64,000 nt of DNA from Streptomyces sp. ISL-94 (lineage in GTDB: Bacteria; Actinomycetota; Actinomycetes; Streptomycetales; Streptomycetaceae), in contig NZ_JAGGOZ010000037.1 in the NCBI RefSeq assembly GCF_018614075.1, positions 1-64,000 on the forward strand, in the 5' to 3' direction. The stretch's first letter is position 1. Every line of letters starts with the position of its first letter. The notes under the pieces were generated by a model. The model saw only the letters and a program-made list of their open reading frames with translations, made no database searches and had not been told where the DNA came from. Shown here piece by piece: positions 34,820-56,762 of the stretch. The translations under genes and the position numbers were made by a program.

Positions 34820-35203
34820 TTACTGCTGCTGCTCGCCGTACGGGTCGTCGATCGCGTAGAGCCAGTTGCCGTCCTCGTTCCTGCGCAGAACATCCACGCC
34901 GACACCGGTGAGCAGCTCGGGGGCGCCCGCGTCGTCGACCGTCGCGATGGACCAGTCCACGATCAGCAGAGCGGTGTCGCCGGTGACGAACAACTGCCGG
35001 GGCCGGGCGCTCATCTTGGGCTTCCGGGCCAGGAAGTCCTTGACGGAGTCCTCGCGCTCCTTGCCGGTGAGCGGCTTGCCCGGCTCCCAGACCGCTATGG
35101 CCTCCGGGGTGTACATCGCGTTCACGGCATCGGCGTCGCCCGAGTTGAAGGCTGCTTCATACAGGGCGGTGTGCTTTTCGACATCGCTGGTCAGATCACT
35201 CAT
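34820..35203 (-). CDS. NTF2-like (SnoaL/YybH-type) protein, second copy
   Basis: 127 residues from ATG 35203, with a clear AGGAG. Fold elements: LYEAAFNSGDADAVNAMYTPEA, LTGKEREDSVKDFLARKP, TALLIVDWSIATVD and NWLYAIDDPYG. It shares the FNSGD, LTG, DVLRR and W-L blocks with the protein at 34333-34758, so the pair are paralogues that may form a heterodimer. It is the first gene of the minus-strand unit and faces the PKS genes across a 270-bp promoter region. Confidence 0.85.
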   Translation of the reverse strand: MSDLTSDVEKHTALYEAAFNSGDADAVNAMYTPEAIAVWEPGKPLTGKEREDSVKDFLARKPKMSARPRQLFVTGDTALLIVDWSIATVDDAGAPELLTGVGVDVLRRNEDGNWLYAIDDPYGEQQQ

Positions 35204-35474
35204 GGCGACTGCTCCTATTTTCTAGCGGGCCTGACGTCAAGGAATTTGCAAACGTCCGCGCAGATCTGTCCAGAATGTAAGTCGGGCGGCCTCATCCGCG
35301 GTTCACCGGTCAGTAACGAATCGACCATCTCGCGGCGCCTCCATGCGGTTACCGCAGGGTGAGTGCATGTTGAGAGGAGTCGGCTGGATCGGTTCTATGG
35401 TCGATTGATGCGGGTTCCGGTGTCCGGGACTTTCGAAAGCTTTGAATACAGCCAGGAAAGGGCAGCCGAGCGCG

Positions 35475-40886
<5,412 letters not shown>

Positions 40887-40940
40887 TCCGGCCGCTCTCC
40901 CGACCATCCGAGCCTTCTTCGCCCGAGGAGCAAGAACCCG

Positions 40941-47429
<6,489 letters not shown>

Positions 47430-47446
47430 CCACGTGGTCCTGGGAC

Positions 47447-47488
47447 GCGCGGAGGGGAGGTGGTCTTGACGGGCACCCCCCTCCGCGC
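47447..47488. terminator. Terminator between the PKS and small SARP genes (convergent)
   Basis: 11-bp perfect stem GCGCGGAGGGG (47447-47457) with its complement at 47478-47488 and a 20-nt loop, between two converging genes. Confidence 0.65.
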
Positions 47489-47535
47489 CGACTCGATCAC
47501 CTCGGGCCCGGCCGGCACCATCCGAAACAAACGGC

Positions 47536-48312
47536 CTACGTCGGGACGGCCGGGGCGAGCATCTCCTCGTGCAGGCGCCGGATCCAGGGGGAGAGCTCCA
47601 AACCCAGTTCGTCGCGCAGGACCTGGCGCACCTTCTGATAGGCGTGGAGCGCCTCCGGACGCCGGCCGGCCTGGTGCAGGGCCGAGATCAGCACCCCGTG
47701 GAAGCACTCGTTGAGCGGGTATTCCTCGACGAGCGCCCGCAGTTCGGGAACCATCGCGCGCAGCCGTCCCAGGTCCTTCATGGCCCCGATCCGCAGCTCG
47801 AACGCTCTGATGCGCAGTTCTTCGAGGCGGACGACGTGCCCCGCCAGAACGTCGCCGGTGCGGATGCTGAAGAGGGCGGAACCGTGCCAGAGCGCAAGCG
47901 CCCGGGTCAGTACGTCGACCGCCTCCTCGCTGTTGCCCATCCTCAGCTCGAACTCGCCCCGCGCCACCAGCTGCTCGAACAGCTTGATGTCGACCGAGGC
48001 CTCGTCGACCCGCATCACGTATCCGCCCGGCTGGGTGACCAGAGGGGACGGCCCGGCCTGCCGTGCGCCCGTGCCGCGATCCCCCTCCGCCAGCAGCCGG
48101 CGCGCATGATGCACATAGGTCTGCAAGGTGTTGAGTGCGGAGCGCGGCGGATTCTGCTGCCACAGCTCCTGAATGAGCATCTCGCGCGGAACGAATTCGT
48201 TGGCGCGCATGAGCAGCAGGGCCAGGAGCTGCGAGACCTTGGGTGTTCCTGGCAGCAACACCCTTCCGTGGTCCGTGAGGACCCGGAAGGGGCCCATCAG
48301 TTCGTATCGCAA
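47536..48312 (-). CDS. SARP-family regulator (small, BTAD type)
   Basis: 258 residues from TTG 48312, preceded by AAGGAG at 8-13 nt. Winged helix about 1-95 (LLMRANEFVPREMLIQELW, YVHHARRLL) and BTAD domain about 105-250 (LFEQLVARGEFEL, ALHAYQKVRQVLRDELGLELSPW). No ATPase module, so it resembles ActII-4/RedD-type activators. With the large SARP at 30292-32502 the set has two SARPs. A repeated palindromic motif lies in the long region upstream. Confidence 0.92.
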   Translation of the reverse strand: MRYELMGPFRVLTDHGRVLLPGTPKVSQLLALLLMRANEFVPREMLIQELWQQNPPRSALNTLQTYVHHARRLLAEGDRGTGARQAGPSPLVTQPGGYVMRVDEASVDIKLFEQLVARGEFELRMGNSEEAVDVLTRALALWHGSALFSIRTGDVLAGHVVRLEELRIRAFELRIGAMKDLGRLRAMVPELRALVEEYPLNECFHGVLISALHQAGRRPEALHAYQKVRQVLRDELGLELSPWIRRLHEEMLAPAVPT

Positions 48313-48938
48313 GGCAATTGCTCCTTCCTGAAGCTTTGCATCAGACCTTTCGCGGGGTGTCGCCCCGGACGAGGCCCGAAGGGATAAGGGGCGATGTCGA
48401 GATATCCACCTACCTAACGATCTTACGGTGTCCGGTATGCGCAGAACGGGCCCGAGCCGGGCTGGGGTGACGTGCGCGAGCGCGGGGCAGAGCCGGTCGC
48501 GCAGGTGGCGTGTGAGGCAGATTTCCGCAGGTCAAAGGCGTCTCTGACGCATACTCGGCCGATGGTTCCGGTGGTCTGCGACAGGGCGGCGGGATGTGGT
48601 CACCCCCTCGCCGAGGCCGGCCACATACCGTATGCGCGTTTCTTTAATCGGGAGTTGGCCACTTCGGTTCAGGGGTGCGCGGCATCACTCGCCTTGGCCT
48701 GAACTCGGCATTCCCTGCGGCTTCCGACCGATGATCGGCCGCATACCGGAGGATGACTCTCCGCAGAGAGCAACGCCGTGCCCAGTGGGTATGTTTTGGG
48801 TCGACACGCCGGGCGAGCAGGCAATTCGACGCCGCCCCGGAAAGCGCGGAAAGCGAACGGTGACGGACAGTCGTCGGAGTCACACGGCTGTCGGACCGCA
48901 ATGCGGTGCCGGCAGGCACCCACCACGAAGGAATCCAC
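48313..48938. promoter_or_regulatory. 626-bp divergent promoter region with three copies of a CGGTATGCG motif
   Basis: No convincing gene. TCCGGTATGCG occurs at 48431-48441 and, inverted, at 48740-48750. ACCGTATGCGC occurs at 48627-48637 within CATAC-C-GTATG, a small palindrome (48624-48634). The copies lie between the divergent small SARP and amine oxidase genes and are candidate sites for a shared regulator. The rest appears non-coding. Confidence 0.45.
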
Positions 48939-50372
48939 GTGAATCGTCATGGCGGAAATTACGCAGTCTCCTCGGACCGGACCATAGGTCGCCGGTCGCT
49001 GCTGAAGGCAGCAGGTGTCACGGCCCTCGCGTCCACGCTGGCCGCCACCACGGCCGGGCGGGCATCGGCCGTGGAGGAACTGGCCTGGGACGCGATCGTC
49101 ATCGGCGCCGGCTACGCCGGTGGCACGGCTGCCCGTGAGCTGGCGGCCAAGGGCCTGAACACCTTGGTGCTCGAAGCCCGCGACCGGATCGGCGGCCGCA
49201 TCTGGACCGGCTCCTTCGCCGGCGAGCAGGTCGACATCGGTGGTGGCTGGTTCGGGCCGGGCCAGACCAACGTGGAACGAGAGCTCCAGCGCTACCACAT
49301 CACCACCAGCCTGGACGTGGCGGCCACCCGCGCGGTCATGCCGAGCGCCACCGGTTTCACAAGCCAGTCTCCGGCCGACGCCTTCGGCCACCTCGGCACG
49401 CTCTTCGGCCAGTTCTACGCCGGCTCCGAGACGTACTTCGAGCGTCCCCTGGAGCCGCTGTACCGAAAGGACCTGCTGGCGAGCGTGGACGCCACCTCGC
49501 TGGCCGCCCGGCTGGACCAGCTGGGCCTCTCGGCCACCGACCAGAAGTGGATCAACGGTTCCACCTCCGTCTTCGCCGGAGGCCCCAGCTCCTCCGGCGG
49601 CCTGGCGGGCATGGCCCAGTGGTTCCAGCTGGCCGGCGGCACGTACGAGGGCTTCGAGTCGACCATGAGCCTCAAGCCCGCGGGCGGTATGGTCTCCATC
49701 CTCAAAGCGATGTTCGCGGAGTCCACCGCCAGGATCCGGTACAACTCCCCGGTCACCGCGGTCACCGACACCGGCAGCGGTCTCACCAAGGTCAAGACGG
49801 CCGGCGGCCTGGTCTACCAGGCTCCCGTGGTCGTCGTCGCCGTCCCCGTGAACGTCTGGCGGACCATCACCTTCAACCCGGGCCTGCCCAAGGTGCACGC
49901 CGACGCGGCCCTGGAAGGCGTCGGGGTGCCGACCGCCACCAAGCTCTGGCTGCAGGTGAGCGGCGTTTCCGACGCCGTCTACGCCCAGGCGCCGGAGGGC
50001 TCCCCGATCCTGTTGATGCTGCCGCAGAAGCAGCTCGCCGACGGCAGCCGGCTCTACGTGGCCTTCGCCGGGTCCGGGCTCAACGTCTCCGACGCGGCGG
50101 CGGTCAAGGCGGCCGTGCGGGGTCTGGTCCCGGAAGCCACCGTGGTCGACTACCGGGCCATGCAGTGGGGCAAGGAGGCGTACACGCGCGGGGGCTGGGG
50201 CCTGCGCAAGCCGGGGCAGCTGCTGCGTCAGCTGCCGGCCATCCAGCAGCCGCACGGGCGCATGGTGTTCGCGGGCTCGGACATCGCGAGCGGCTGGTAC
50301 GGGGCGTTCGTGGAAGGGGCCATCGAGTCCGGCCTCACCGCCGCACAGCAGGCTGCGGTCATCGCCGGCTGA
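48939..50372 (+). CDS. Flavin-dependent amine oxidase with Tat signal (nicotine oxidase/MAO-like)
   Basis: 477 residues from GTG 48939, with GAAGGA 6 nt upstream. N-terminal twin-arginine signal: GRRSLLKAAG (Arg18-Arg19), a hydrophobic core, and a cleavage region near GRASA (40-44). FAD-binding GAGYAGG (56-62) with LEARDRIGGR, and a C-terminal FAD motif MVFAGSDIASGWYGAFVEGA. Overall organisation is like exported nicotine or pseudooxynicotine amine oxidases. It oxidises an amine to an imine or iminium, most likely outside the membrane or after folding. Substrate unknown. In this setting it may oxidise the amine made by the aminotransferase. An arginine or lysine oxidising role is less favoured because of the Tat signal. 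Confidence 0.88.
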   Translation: MNRHGGNYAVSSDRTIGRRSLLKAAGVTALASTLAATTAGRASAVEELAWDAIVIGAGYAGGTAARELAAKGLNTLVLEARDRIGGRIWTGSFAGEQVDIGGGWFGPGQTNVERELQRYHITTSLDVAATRAVMPSATGFTSQSPADAFGHLGTLFGQFYAGSETYFERPLEPLYRKDLLASVDATSLAARLDQLGLSATDQKWINGSTSVFAGGPSSSGGLAGMAQWFQLAGGTYEGFESTMSLKPAGGMVSILKAMFAESTARIRYNSPVTAVTDTGSGLTKVKTAGGLVYQAPVVVVAVPVNVWRTITFNPGLPKVHADAALEGVGVPTATKLWLQVSGVSDAVYAQAPEGSPILLMLPQKQLADGSRLYVAFAGSGLNVSDAAAVKAAVRGLVPEATVVDYRAMQWGKEAYTRGGWGLRKPGQLLRQLPAIQQPHGRMVFAGSDIASGWYGAFVEGAIESGLTAAQQAAVIAG

Positions 50373-50387
50373 CGGACCGAAGGCGAA

Positions 50388-50421
50388 GAGCCCCGGCCGG
50401 GCAGATGCCCGGCCGGGGCTC
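50388..50421 (+). terminator. Terminator after the amine oxidase gene
   Basis: 15-bp perfect arms (50388-50402 / 50407-50421), loop AGAT, 15 bp after the stop. Confidence 0.9.
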
Positions 50422-50462
50422 CTTCGCTCCACATGTCAACAACACCGCACCGCACAACACAC

Positions 50463-50494
50463 GTGCGGGCGGCGCCGATCGGCGCCGCCCGCAC
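50463..50494 (-). terminator. Terminator after the ferredoxin gene
   Basis: 14-bp perfect arms (50463-50476 / 50481-50494), loop GATC, downstream of the minus-strand ferredoxin gene. It faces the terminator of the converging amine oxidase gene. Confidence 0.85.
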
Positions 50495-50536
50495 GCTGCT
50501 TGGTCCCTTGGTTCCGCACTCCGTGGTTCTTGTGCG

Positions 50537-50749
50537 CTACGCGCCTGCCGCCAGGGTCAGCAGGATCGCCTCGGTGGGGCAGACATCGAGGACGTCGCCC
50601 GCGTCCCGGACGTCCGCCGGGTCGTCGAGCTCGGTCTTGAGCGCGACCGCGTACCCGTCGTCGACCACCCGGAACAGCTTCGGGTGCATCGCCTCACAGG
50701 TACCCGCCCCGGTGCAGACGGTCTTGTCGACGGAGAGGATGTGTGTCAT
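50537..50749 (-). CDS. 3Fe-4S-type ferredoxin, P450 electron donor
   Basis: 70 residues from ATG 50749. Cysteine pattern CTGAGTC ... CP, with one Cys of a 4Fe-4S set missing, typical of Streptomyces 3Fe-4S ferredoxins that serve cytochromes P450. Only 7 bp separate it from the P450 stop on the same strand, and its ribosome site lies in that gap. The reductase partner is not in the operon. Confidence 0.92.
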   Translation of the reverse strand: MTHILSVDKTVCTGAGTCEAMHPKLFRVVDDGYAVALKTELDDPADVRDAGDVLDVCPTEAILLTLAAGA

Positions 50750-50756
50750 CGGTCCC

Positions 50757-52004
50757 TCACTTGCCGGTGGGGCGGGGCCCGTCGCCGTACAGGTCCACGG
50801 GGAGGGTCGGAAGGCTGCGCAGCAGCCAGTTCTCCTCGAACATGATCTCCGAACGCGGAATCGCGAGCCGCATCTGCGGGAAGCGGCGCAGCAGCGCGGG
50901 GACCGCGATACCGGTCTCCAGGCGGGCCAGGGCCGCACCCATGCAGTTGTGCAGTCCATGGCCGAGGGCCAGGTGCCGCGGGCCTTCGCGGGTGATGTCG
51001 AGGTGATTGGGGTCGGAGTACTTCTCGGGGTCGTGGTTGGCGGCCTGGAGTCCGGCGACCACAGGGGTGCCGGCGGGCACCGGAACCCCCTTGAACACCA
51101 GGTCCTCCTTGGCGATGCGGAACAGGCCGATGCAGAAGGCGCCGTCGTAGCGCAGGAACTCCTCGACCGCGGGCGCCACCAGCTCCTCCTTCTCGACCAG
51201 CAGCTTCTGCTGCTCCGGGTGGTCGAGCAGGCCGAGGACGGCGGAGCCGATCAGATTCCGGGTGGTGTCGATCCCCGCCATGATCATCACGGCGACCATG
51301 GAGACCAGCTCGTCCTCGGTCAGGCGGTCCTCGCCGTCACGCGCCTGGATGAACACGGACGTCAGGTCGTCGCCGGGGTTGCGGCGCTTCTCGACGATCA
51401 GTTCCCGGCCGTAGGTGACGATCTCCTCGAACGCCGCCGAGACCTCGGCCTCGTTGTCCGGGTTGCCCGGGTCGGCGTGGAAGGCGCGCTCGATGGCGTG
51501 GAGCATGTCGGCGAACCTGCCCAGCGGGAAGCCGAGGATCTCACCGGTCACGACCGCCGGGATCTTGCTCGCGAAGTCCATGACATCGGGACGGTCCGAC
51601 TTCTCCAGGTCGTCGAGCGCCTCCTTCACGATGCGCTCGACCGGCTCCGTCCATGTCGCGGCGCGACGAGGGGTGAAGGCCCCCATCGCCAGCTTGCGGA
51701 CACGGGTGTGATCCGGCGGGTCGAGCACCGTGATAATACGGCCGATCAGCGTGTCGCCGCCGAATATCATCCCCGACTTCTTGAACTGCTCGCTGCCCCA
51801 GGCGGCCCCGTCATTGCTGAACCGCTGGTCGCTCAGCAGCTCCTTGACATCGTCGTACCGGGAAAGGAAGAGCATCGGCACGTCACCGACGGGGAAGCGG
51901 AACGGATGGACCGGAGAATTGATCCGGAGCCAGTCGTACACCGAATAGGGATCCTGGTAGTACGCGGAATCGAATAGTGCGGGAGCCTCTTGAGTGTTGG
52001 TCAT
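50757..52004 (-). CDS. Cytochrome P450
   Basis: 415 residues from ATG 52004, with AGGAGACC upstream. I-helix AGIDTTRN (243-250) with the usual acid replaced (AGxDT), K-helix EFLR, and heme loop LGHGLHNCMG with Cys354. The first residue of that loop is Leu rather than Phe. Soluble bacterial class. Lies between the flavin monooxygenase (23 bp upstream) and its ferredoxin. Likely hydroxylates, epoxidises or couples the amine polyketide. Confidence 0.93.
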   Translation of the reverse strand: MTNTQEAPALFDSAYYQDPYSVYDWLRINSPVHPFRFPVGDVPMLFLSRYDDVKELLSDQRFSNDGAAWGSEQFKKSGMIFGGDTLIGRIITVLDPPDHTRVRKLAMGAFTPRRAATWTEPVERIVKEALDDLEKSDRPDVMDFASKIPAVVTGEILGFPLGRFADMLHAIERAFHADPGNPDNEAEVSAAFEEIVTYGRELIVEKRRNPGDDLTSVFIQARDGEDRLTEDELVSMVAVMIMAGIDTTRNLIGSAVLGLLDHPEQQKLLVEKEELVAPAVEEFLRYDGAFCIGLFRIAKEDLVFKGVPVPAGTPVVAGLQAANHDPEKYSDPNHLDITREGPRHLALGHGLHNCMGAALARLETGIAVPALLRRFPQMRLAIPRSEIMFEENWLLRSLPTLPVDLYGDGPRPTGK

Positions 52005-52027
52005 GCGGGTCTCCTGAATTCGACCGG

Positions 52028-53203
52028 TCAGATGTAATCGGTACGGGGCTCGAGCCCCAGCAGGACACGGCCGTGCGCCTCCAGGGAGCTGACCGGAGTG
52101 AGCAGGCCGTGGAGGGACAGCGCGGTGATGTCCCGGAAGACGCGCTGGAAGGGGTTGCTGCGCAGAATCGTCGACGCCGAGCTGATGGCGTAGAGCGTCT
52201 CCACCGCTTCCTTCGTCGTCTGCACGACGTAGCCGACCTGGCCGCGGATCGCGGCCTTCTCCTGGACGGTCAGCTTCTCGCCGGCGTCCTCCCTGCTCTG
52301 GATGACCGACAGCCACTTCTCGGCGAGCGCCTCGCACGCCGCGACCTTGTTGGCGGCGACCGCCAGCTGTACGTGCGTGTGCGGGTGCTCGGCCTGGTCC
52401 GTCCACTCGGTGTAGGTGATGGCCTTGCCGGGGGTCCGCTCAATGAAGATGTCCACGGCGGCTTTGGCCAGACCGATGTACACGGGCGCGCACGTCGCCA
52501 GGATGTAGCTGGTCAGGCCGTAGTTGCGGCCGTTCAGGTCGGCGTTCCACCGGTCACGCGTCGAGGCGTCGAACACCGCGGCGTCCACCACGCGGTGGGC
52601 CGGTACGAACAGGTCCTTCACCGTGGAGGTCGCGCTGCCGGTGCCGGCTGCGCCGAAGACGTCCCAGTCGTCGGCGACCGTGACGCTCTCGCGCGGCACG
52701 ATCGCGAAGAGCTCCTCGTGCTGCCCGTCCTCCCGCTCGACCAGTGCCGCGTGGACGTTCCAGTCCGCGCCGGCGACACCGGTGTTGAAACGCCAGGTCC
52801 CGTTGAGTACGTATCCGCCGTCGACTTCCGTGAGCGTGCCCGAGGGCGTGAACCCGCCGGAGATCCGGACGGATCCGTTCGCGAAGATCTCCTCCTGGGC
52901 CTTGTCCGGGTACAGCGTGGCGATCCAGGCGGTGGACACCCACACCATCGAGACCCAGCCCGACGACCCGTCGCCGCGCGCGATCTCCGTCAGGATCTCG
53001 GCCTGCTCGGCCACCGGCAGGTCCAGGCCGCCGAAACGCTCCGGGACGGCGATCCTGAAGACGCCAGCCTTTTCGAGAAGTGCGATGTTCTCGTCCGGAA
53101 GCTGCCGCTGCCTTTCGGTTTCCAGGCCATTGCTGCGCAGAGCCGGGATTATTTCCTTGACTGCATCGAGGACACCAGTTGCGACAGTGGCGGATGTGGT
53201 CAT
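52028..53203 (-). CDS. Acyl-CoA dehydrogenase-fold flavin monooxygenase (group D, two-component)
   Basis: 391 residues from ATG 53203, with GGAGG 4 nt upstream. N-terminal helical domain (LLEKAGVFRIAVPERFGGLDLP), middle beta domain (GSVRISGGFTPSGTLTEVDG, YVLNGTWRFNTGV) and C-terminal four-helix bundle ending in SLEAHGRVLLGLEPRTDYI. No acyl-CoA dehydrogenase glutamate motif is obvious, and the layout is that of HsaA/DszC-type N- or C-hydroxylases that use reduced flavin. The flavin reductase at 27853-28389 is the only candidate partner in the window. First gene of the monooxygenase-P450-ferredoxin operon. N-oxidation of an amine or ring hydroxylation are both possible. Confidence 0.88.
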   Translation of the reverse strand: MTTSATVATGVLDAVKEIIPALRSNGLETERQRQLPDENIALLEKAGVFRIAVPERFGGLDLPVAEQAEILTEIARGDGSSGWVSMVWVSTAWIATLYPDKAQEEIFANGSVRISGGFTPSGTLTEVDGGYVLNGTWRFNTGVAGADWNVHAALVEREDGQHEELFAIVPRESVTVADDWDVFGAAGTGSATSTVKDLFVPAHRVVDAAVFDASTRDRWNADLNGRNYGLTSYILATCAPVYIGLAKAAVDIFIERTPGKAITYTEWTDQAEHPHTHVQLAVAANKVAACEALAEKWLSVIQSREDAGEKLTVQEKAAIRGQVGYVVQTTKEAVETLYAISSASTILRSNPFQRVFRDITALSLHGLLTPVSSLEAHGRVLLGLEPRTDYI

Positions 53204-53376
53204 TTTTCCTCCGGGGATGACGGATCGATGCGCTGAATTGACGCGATCGGTCCAGTGCTGGCGCCTTGTGACGGGCCAACTCTAGCCATTTGGCTGTAAT
53301 CCCCACCACATTCCGCAGTCATCCCTCGATCACTGGATCGATGACTCTTCATGAGAGTGAAATGATGGGAGTTCGT

Positions 53377-53406
53377 GATGCGCTTCATGATGATTTGGAA
53401 GTTCAC
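53377..53406 (-). pseudogene. Possible relic of an Lrp/AsnC gene (last codons only)
   Basis: The minus strand encodes VNFQIIMKRI, against VNSQIIMKRI near the end of the Lrp gene at 23057-23512. 26 of 30 bases are identical, including an 18-bp exact run. Nothing upstream of it looks like Lrp. Instead the palindrome at 53428-53457 follows directly. Probably a scar of a lost regulator, though chance cannot be ruled out for so short a match. Confidence 0.45.
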
Positions 53407-53427
53407 ATCCAGCCCGGCGCCTCAAAC

Positions 53428-53457
53428 GCCGGCGGGGCTGAATTCAGCCCCGCCGGC
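53428..53457. terminator. 30-bp perfect palindrome, terminator of the mutase operon side
   Basis: GCCGGCGGGGCTGAA and its exact complement with no loop. It lies 125 bp beyond the meaB stop on the minus strand. The preceding CGCCTCAAACGCCGG is a common neighbour of Streptomyces terminators. Confidence 0.75.
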
Positions 53458-53581
53458 GGTCCCCTCCAGCGGAAGCCGGGGGGTGAGGCGCGGGTCTGGG
53501 CGGAGCCCAGGGGACGGGTGGAGGGCGGGCAGGGGGCAAGGCCCCGTGCACCGGCACGGCAGAACGTCCGTGCCGGCGGGG

Positions 53582-54565
53582 TCAGCCCTCGCCGAAGGCG
53601 GCCAGCAGGCGGTCCGCCGCCAGGGTGGGTGTCAGGGAACCCTCCCTGACCGCCGCTTCGAGGCCCGGCGCGAGACCCCGTACCGCCGGACTGGAACGCA
53701 GCCGCTCCAAGAGCTCGTCGCGGACCATCGACCAGGTCCACTCCACCTGCTGGGCCGCCCGCTTCGCGGCGAGTCGGCCGCCTGCGTCCAGGAGGGTCCG
53801 GTGCTGTTCGAGGCGGTTCCACACCTCGTCCAGCCCGGCCGATTCGCGGGCGCTGCATGTGAGGACGGGTGGGGTCCAGGCGGCGTCGGCGGGGTGCATG
53901 AGGCGCAGCGCGCCCGACAGTTCACGGGCGGCGGCCTTGGCGTCGCGCTCGTGGGGGCCGTCGGCTTTGTTCACCGCGAGGACGTCGGCCAGTTCCAGGA
54001 CGCCCTTCTTGATGCCCTGGAGCTGGTCGCCGGTGCGGGCCAGGGAGAGGAGGAGGAAGGAATCGACCATGCCGGCGACGGTGGTCTCGGACTGGCCGAC
54101 GCCGACGGTTTCGACGAGGACGACGTCGTAGCCCGCCGCCTCCATGACGATCATCGACTCGCGGGTGGCCTTCGCGACCCCGCCCAGCGTCCCGGCCGAG
54201 GGCGAAGGCCGCACGAAGGCCGCCGGGTCGACGGACAGGCGTTCCATCCGCGTCTTGTCGCCGAGGATGGAGCCGCCGGTGCGGGTGGAAGAGGGGTCGA
54301 CGGCCAGGACGGCGACCCGGTGGCCCAGCCCGGTCAGCATCGTGCCGAACGCGTCGATGAAGGTGGACTTGCCGACGCCCGGCACCCCGCTGATGCCGAT
54401 CCGGCGCGCCTTCCCTGCGTGCGGGAGGAGCTCCGTCAACAGGCCCTGGGCCAGGGTCCGGTGCGCGGGCAGGGTGGACTCGACGAGAGTGATGGCGCGC
54501 GCGATGAACGCGCGCTTCCCGTCGAGCACCCCCTTCGCATAGGCCTCGATGTCGATCTTCGGCAC
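53582..54565 (-). CDS. meaB: Methylmalonyl-CoA mutase-associated GTPase MeaB
   Basis: 327 residues from GTG 54565. Walker A GVPGVGKST, AVDPSSTRTGGSILGDKTRM (family signature), switch region VETVGVGQSE and NKADGPHE for guanine recognition. A G-protein chaperone that gates B12 loading and protects the mutase. Last gene of the mutA-mutB-meaB operon, starting 11 bp after mutB. Confidence 0.95.
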   Translation of the reverse strand: MPKIDIEAYAKGVLDGKRAFIARAITLVESTLPAHRTLAQGLLTELLPHAGKARRIGISGVPGVGKSTFIDAFGTMLTGLGHRVAVLAVDPSSTRTGGSILGDKTRMERLSVDPAAFVRPSPSAGTLGGVAKATRESMIVMEAAGYDVVLVETVGVGQSETTVAGMVDSFLLLSLARTGDQLQGIKKGVLELADVLAVNKADGPHERDAKAAARELSGALRLMHPADAAWTPPVLTCSARESAGLDEVWNRLEQHRTLLDAGGRLAAKRAAQQVEWTWSMVRDELLERLRSSPAVRGLAPGLEAAVREGSLTPTLAADRLLAAFGEG

Positions 54566-54575
54566 CGGCGGCCGC

Positions 54576-56758
<2,183 letters not shown>

Positions 56759-56762
<4 letters not shown>

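Larger units (their letters stand above)
53204..53581. other. 378-bp intergenic region: promoter, Lrp relic and terminator
   Basis: The part next to 53203 should hold the monooxygenase promoter. It has GTCCAGTG at 53250. A 30-bp match to the end of an Lrp gene and a 30-bp palindrome are listed separately. Bases 53460-53581 are GC-rich with no gene. This marks the right-hand edge of the second polyketide set before the methylmalonyl-CoA mutase operon. Confidence 0.6.

Noticed and set aside
48472..48702. 76-codon plus-strand open frame in the SARP/amine oxidase gap
   Set aside because: No ribosome site, no recognisable family, irregular third-position composition. Treated as non-coding.
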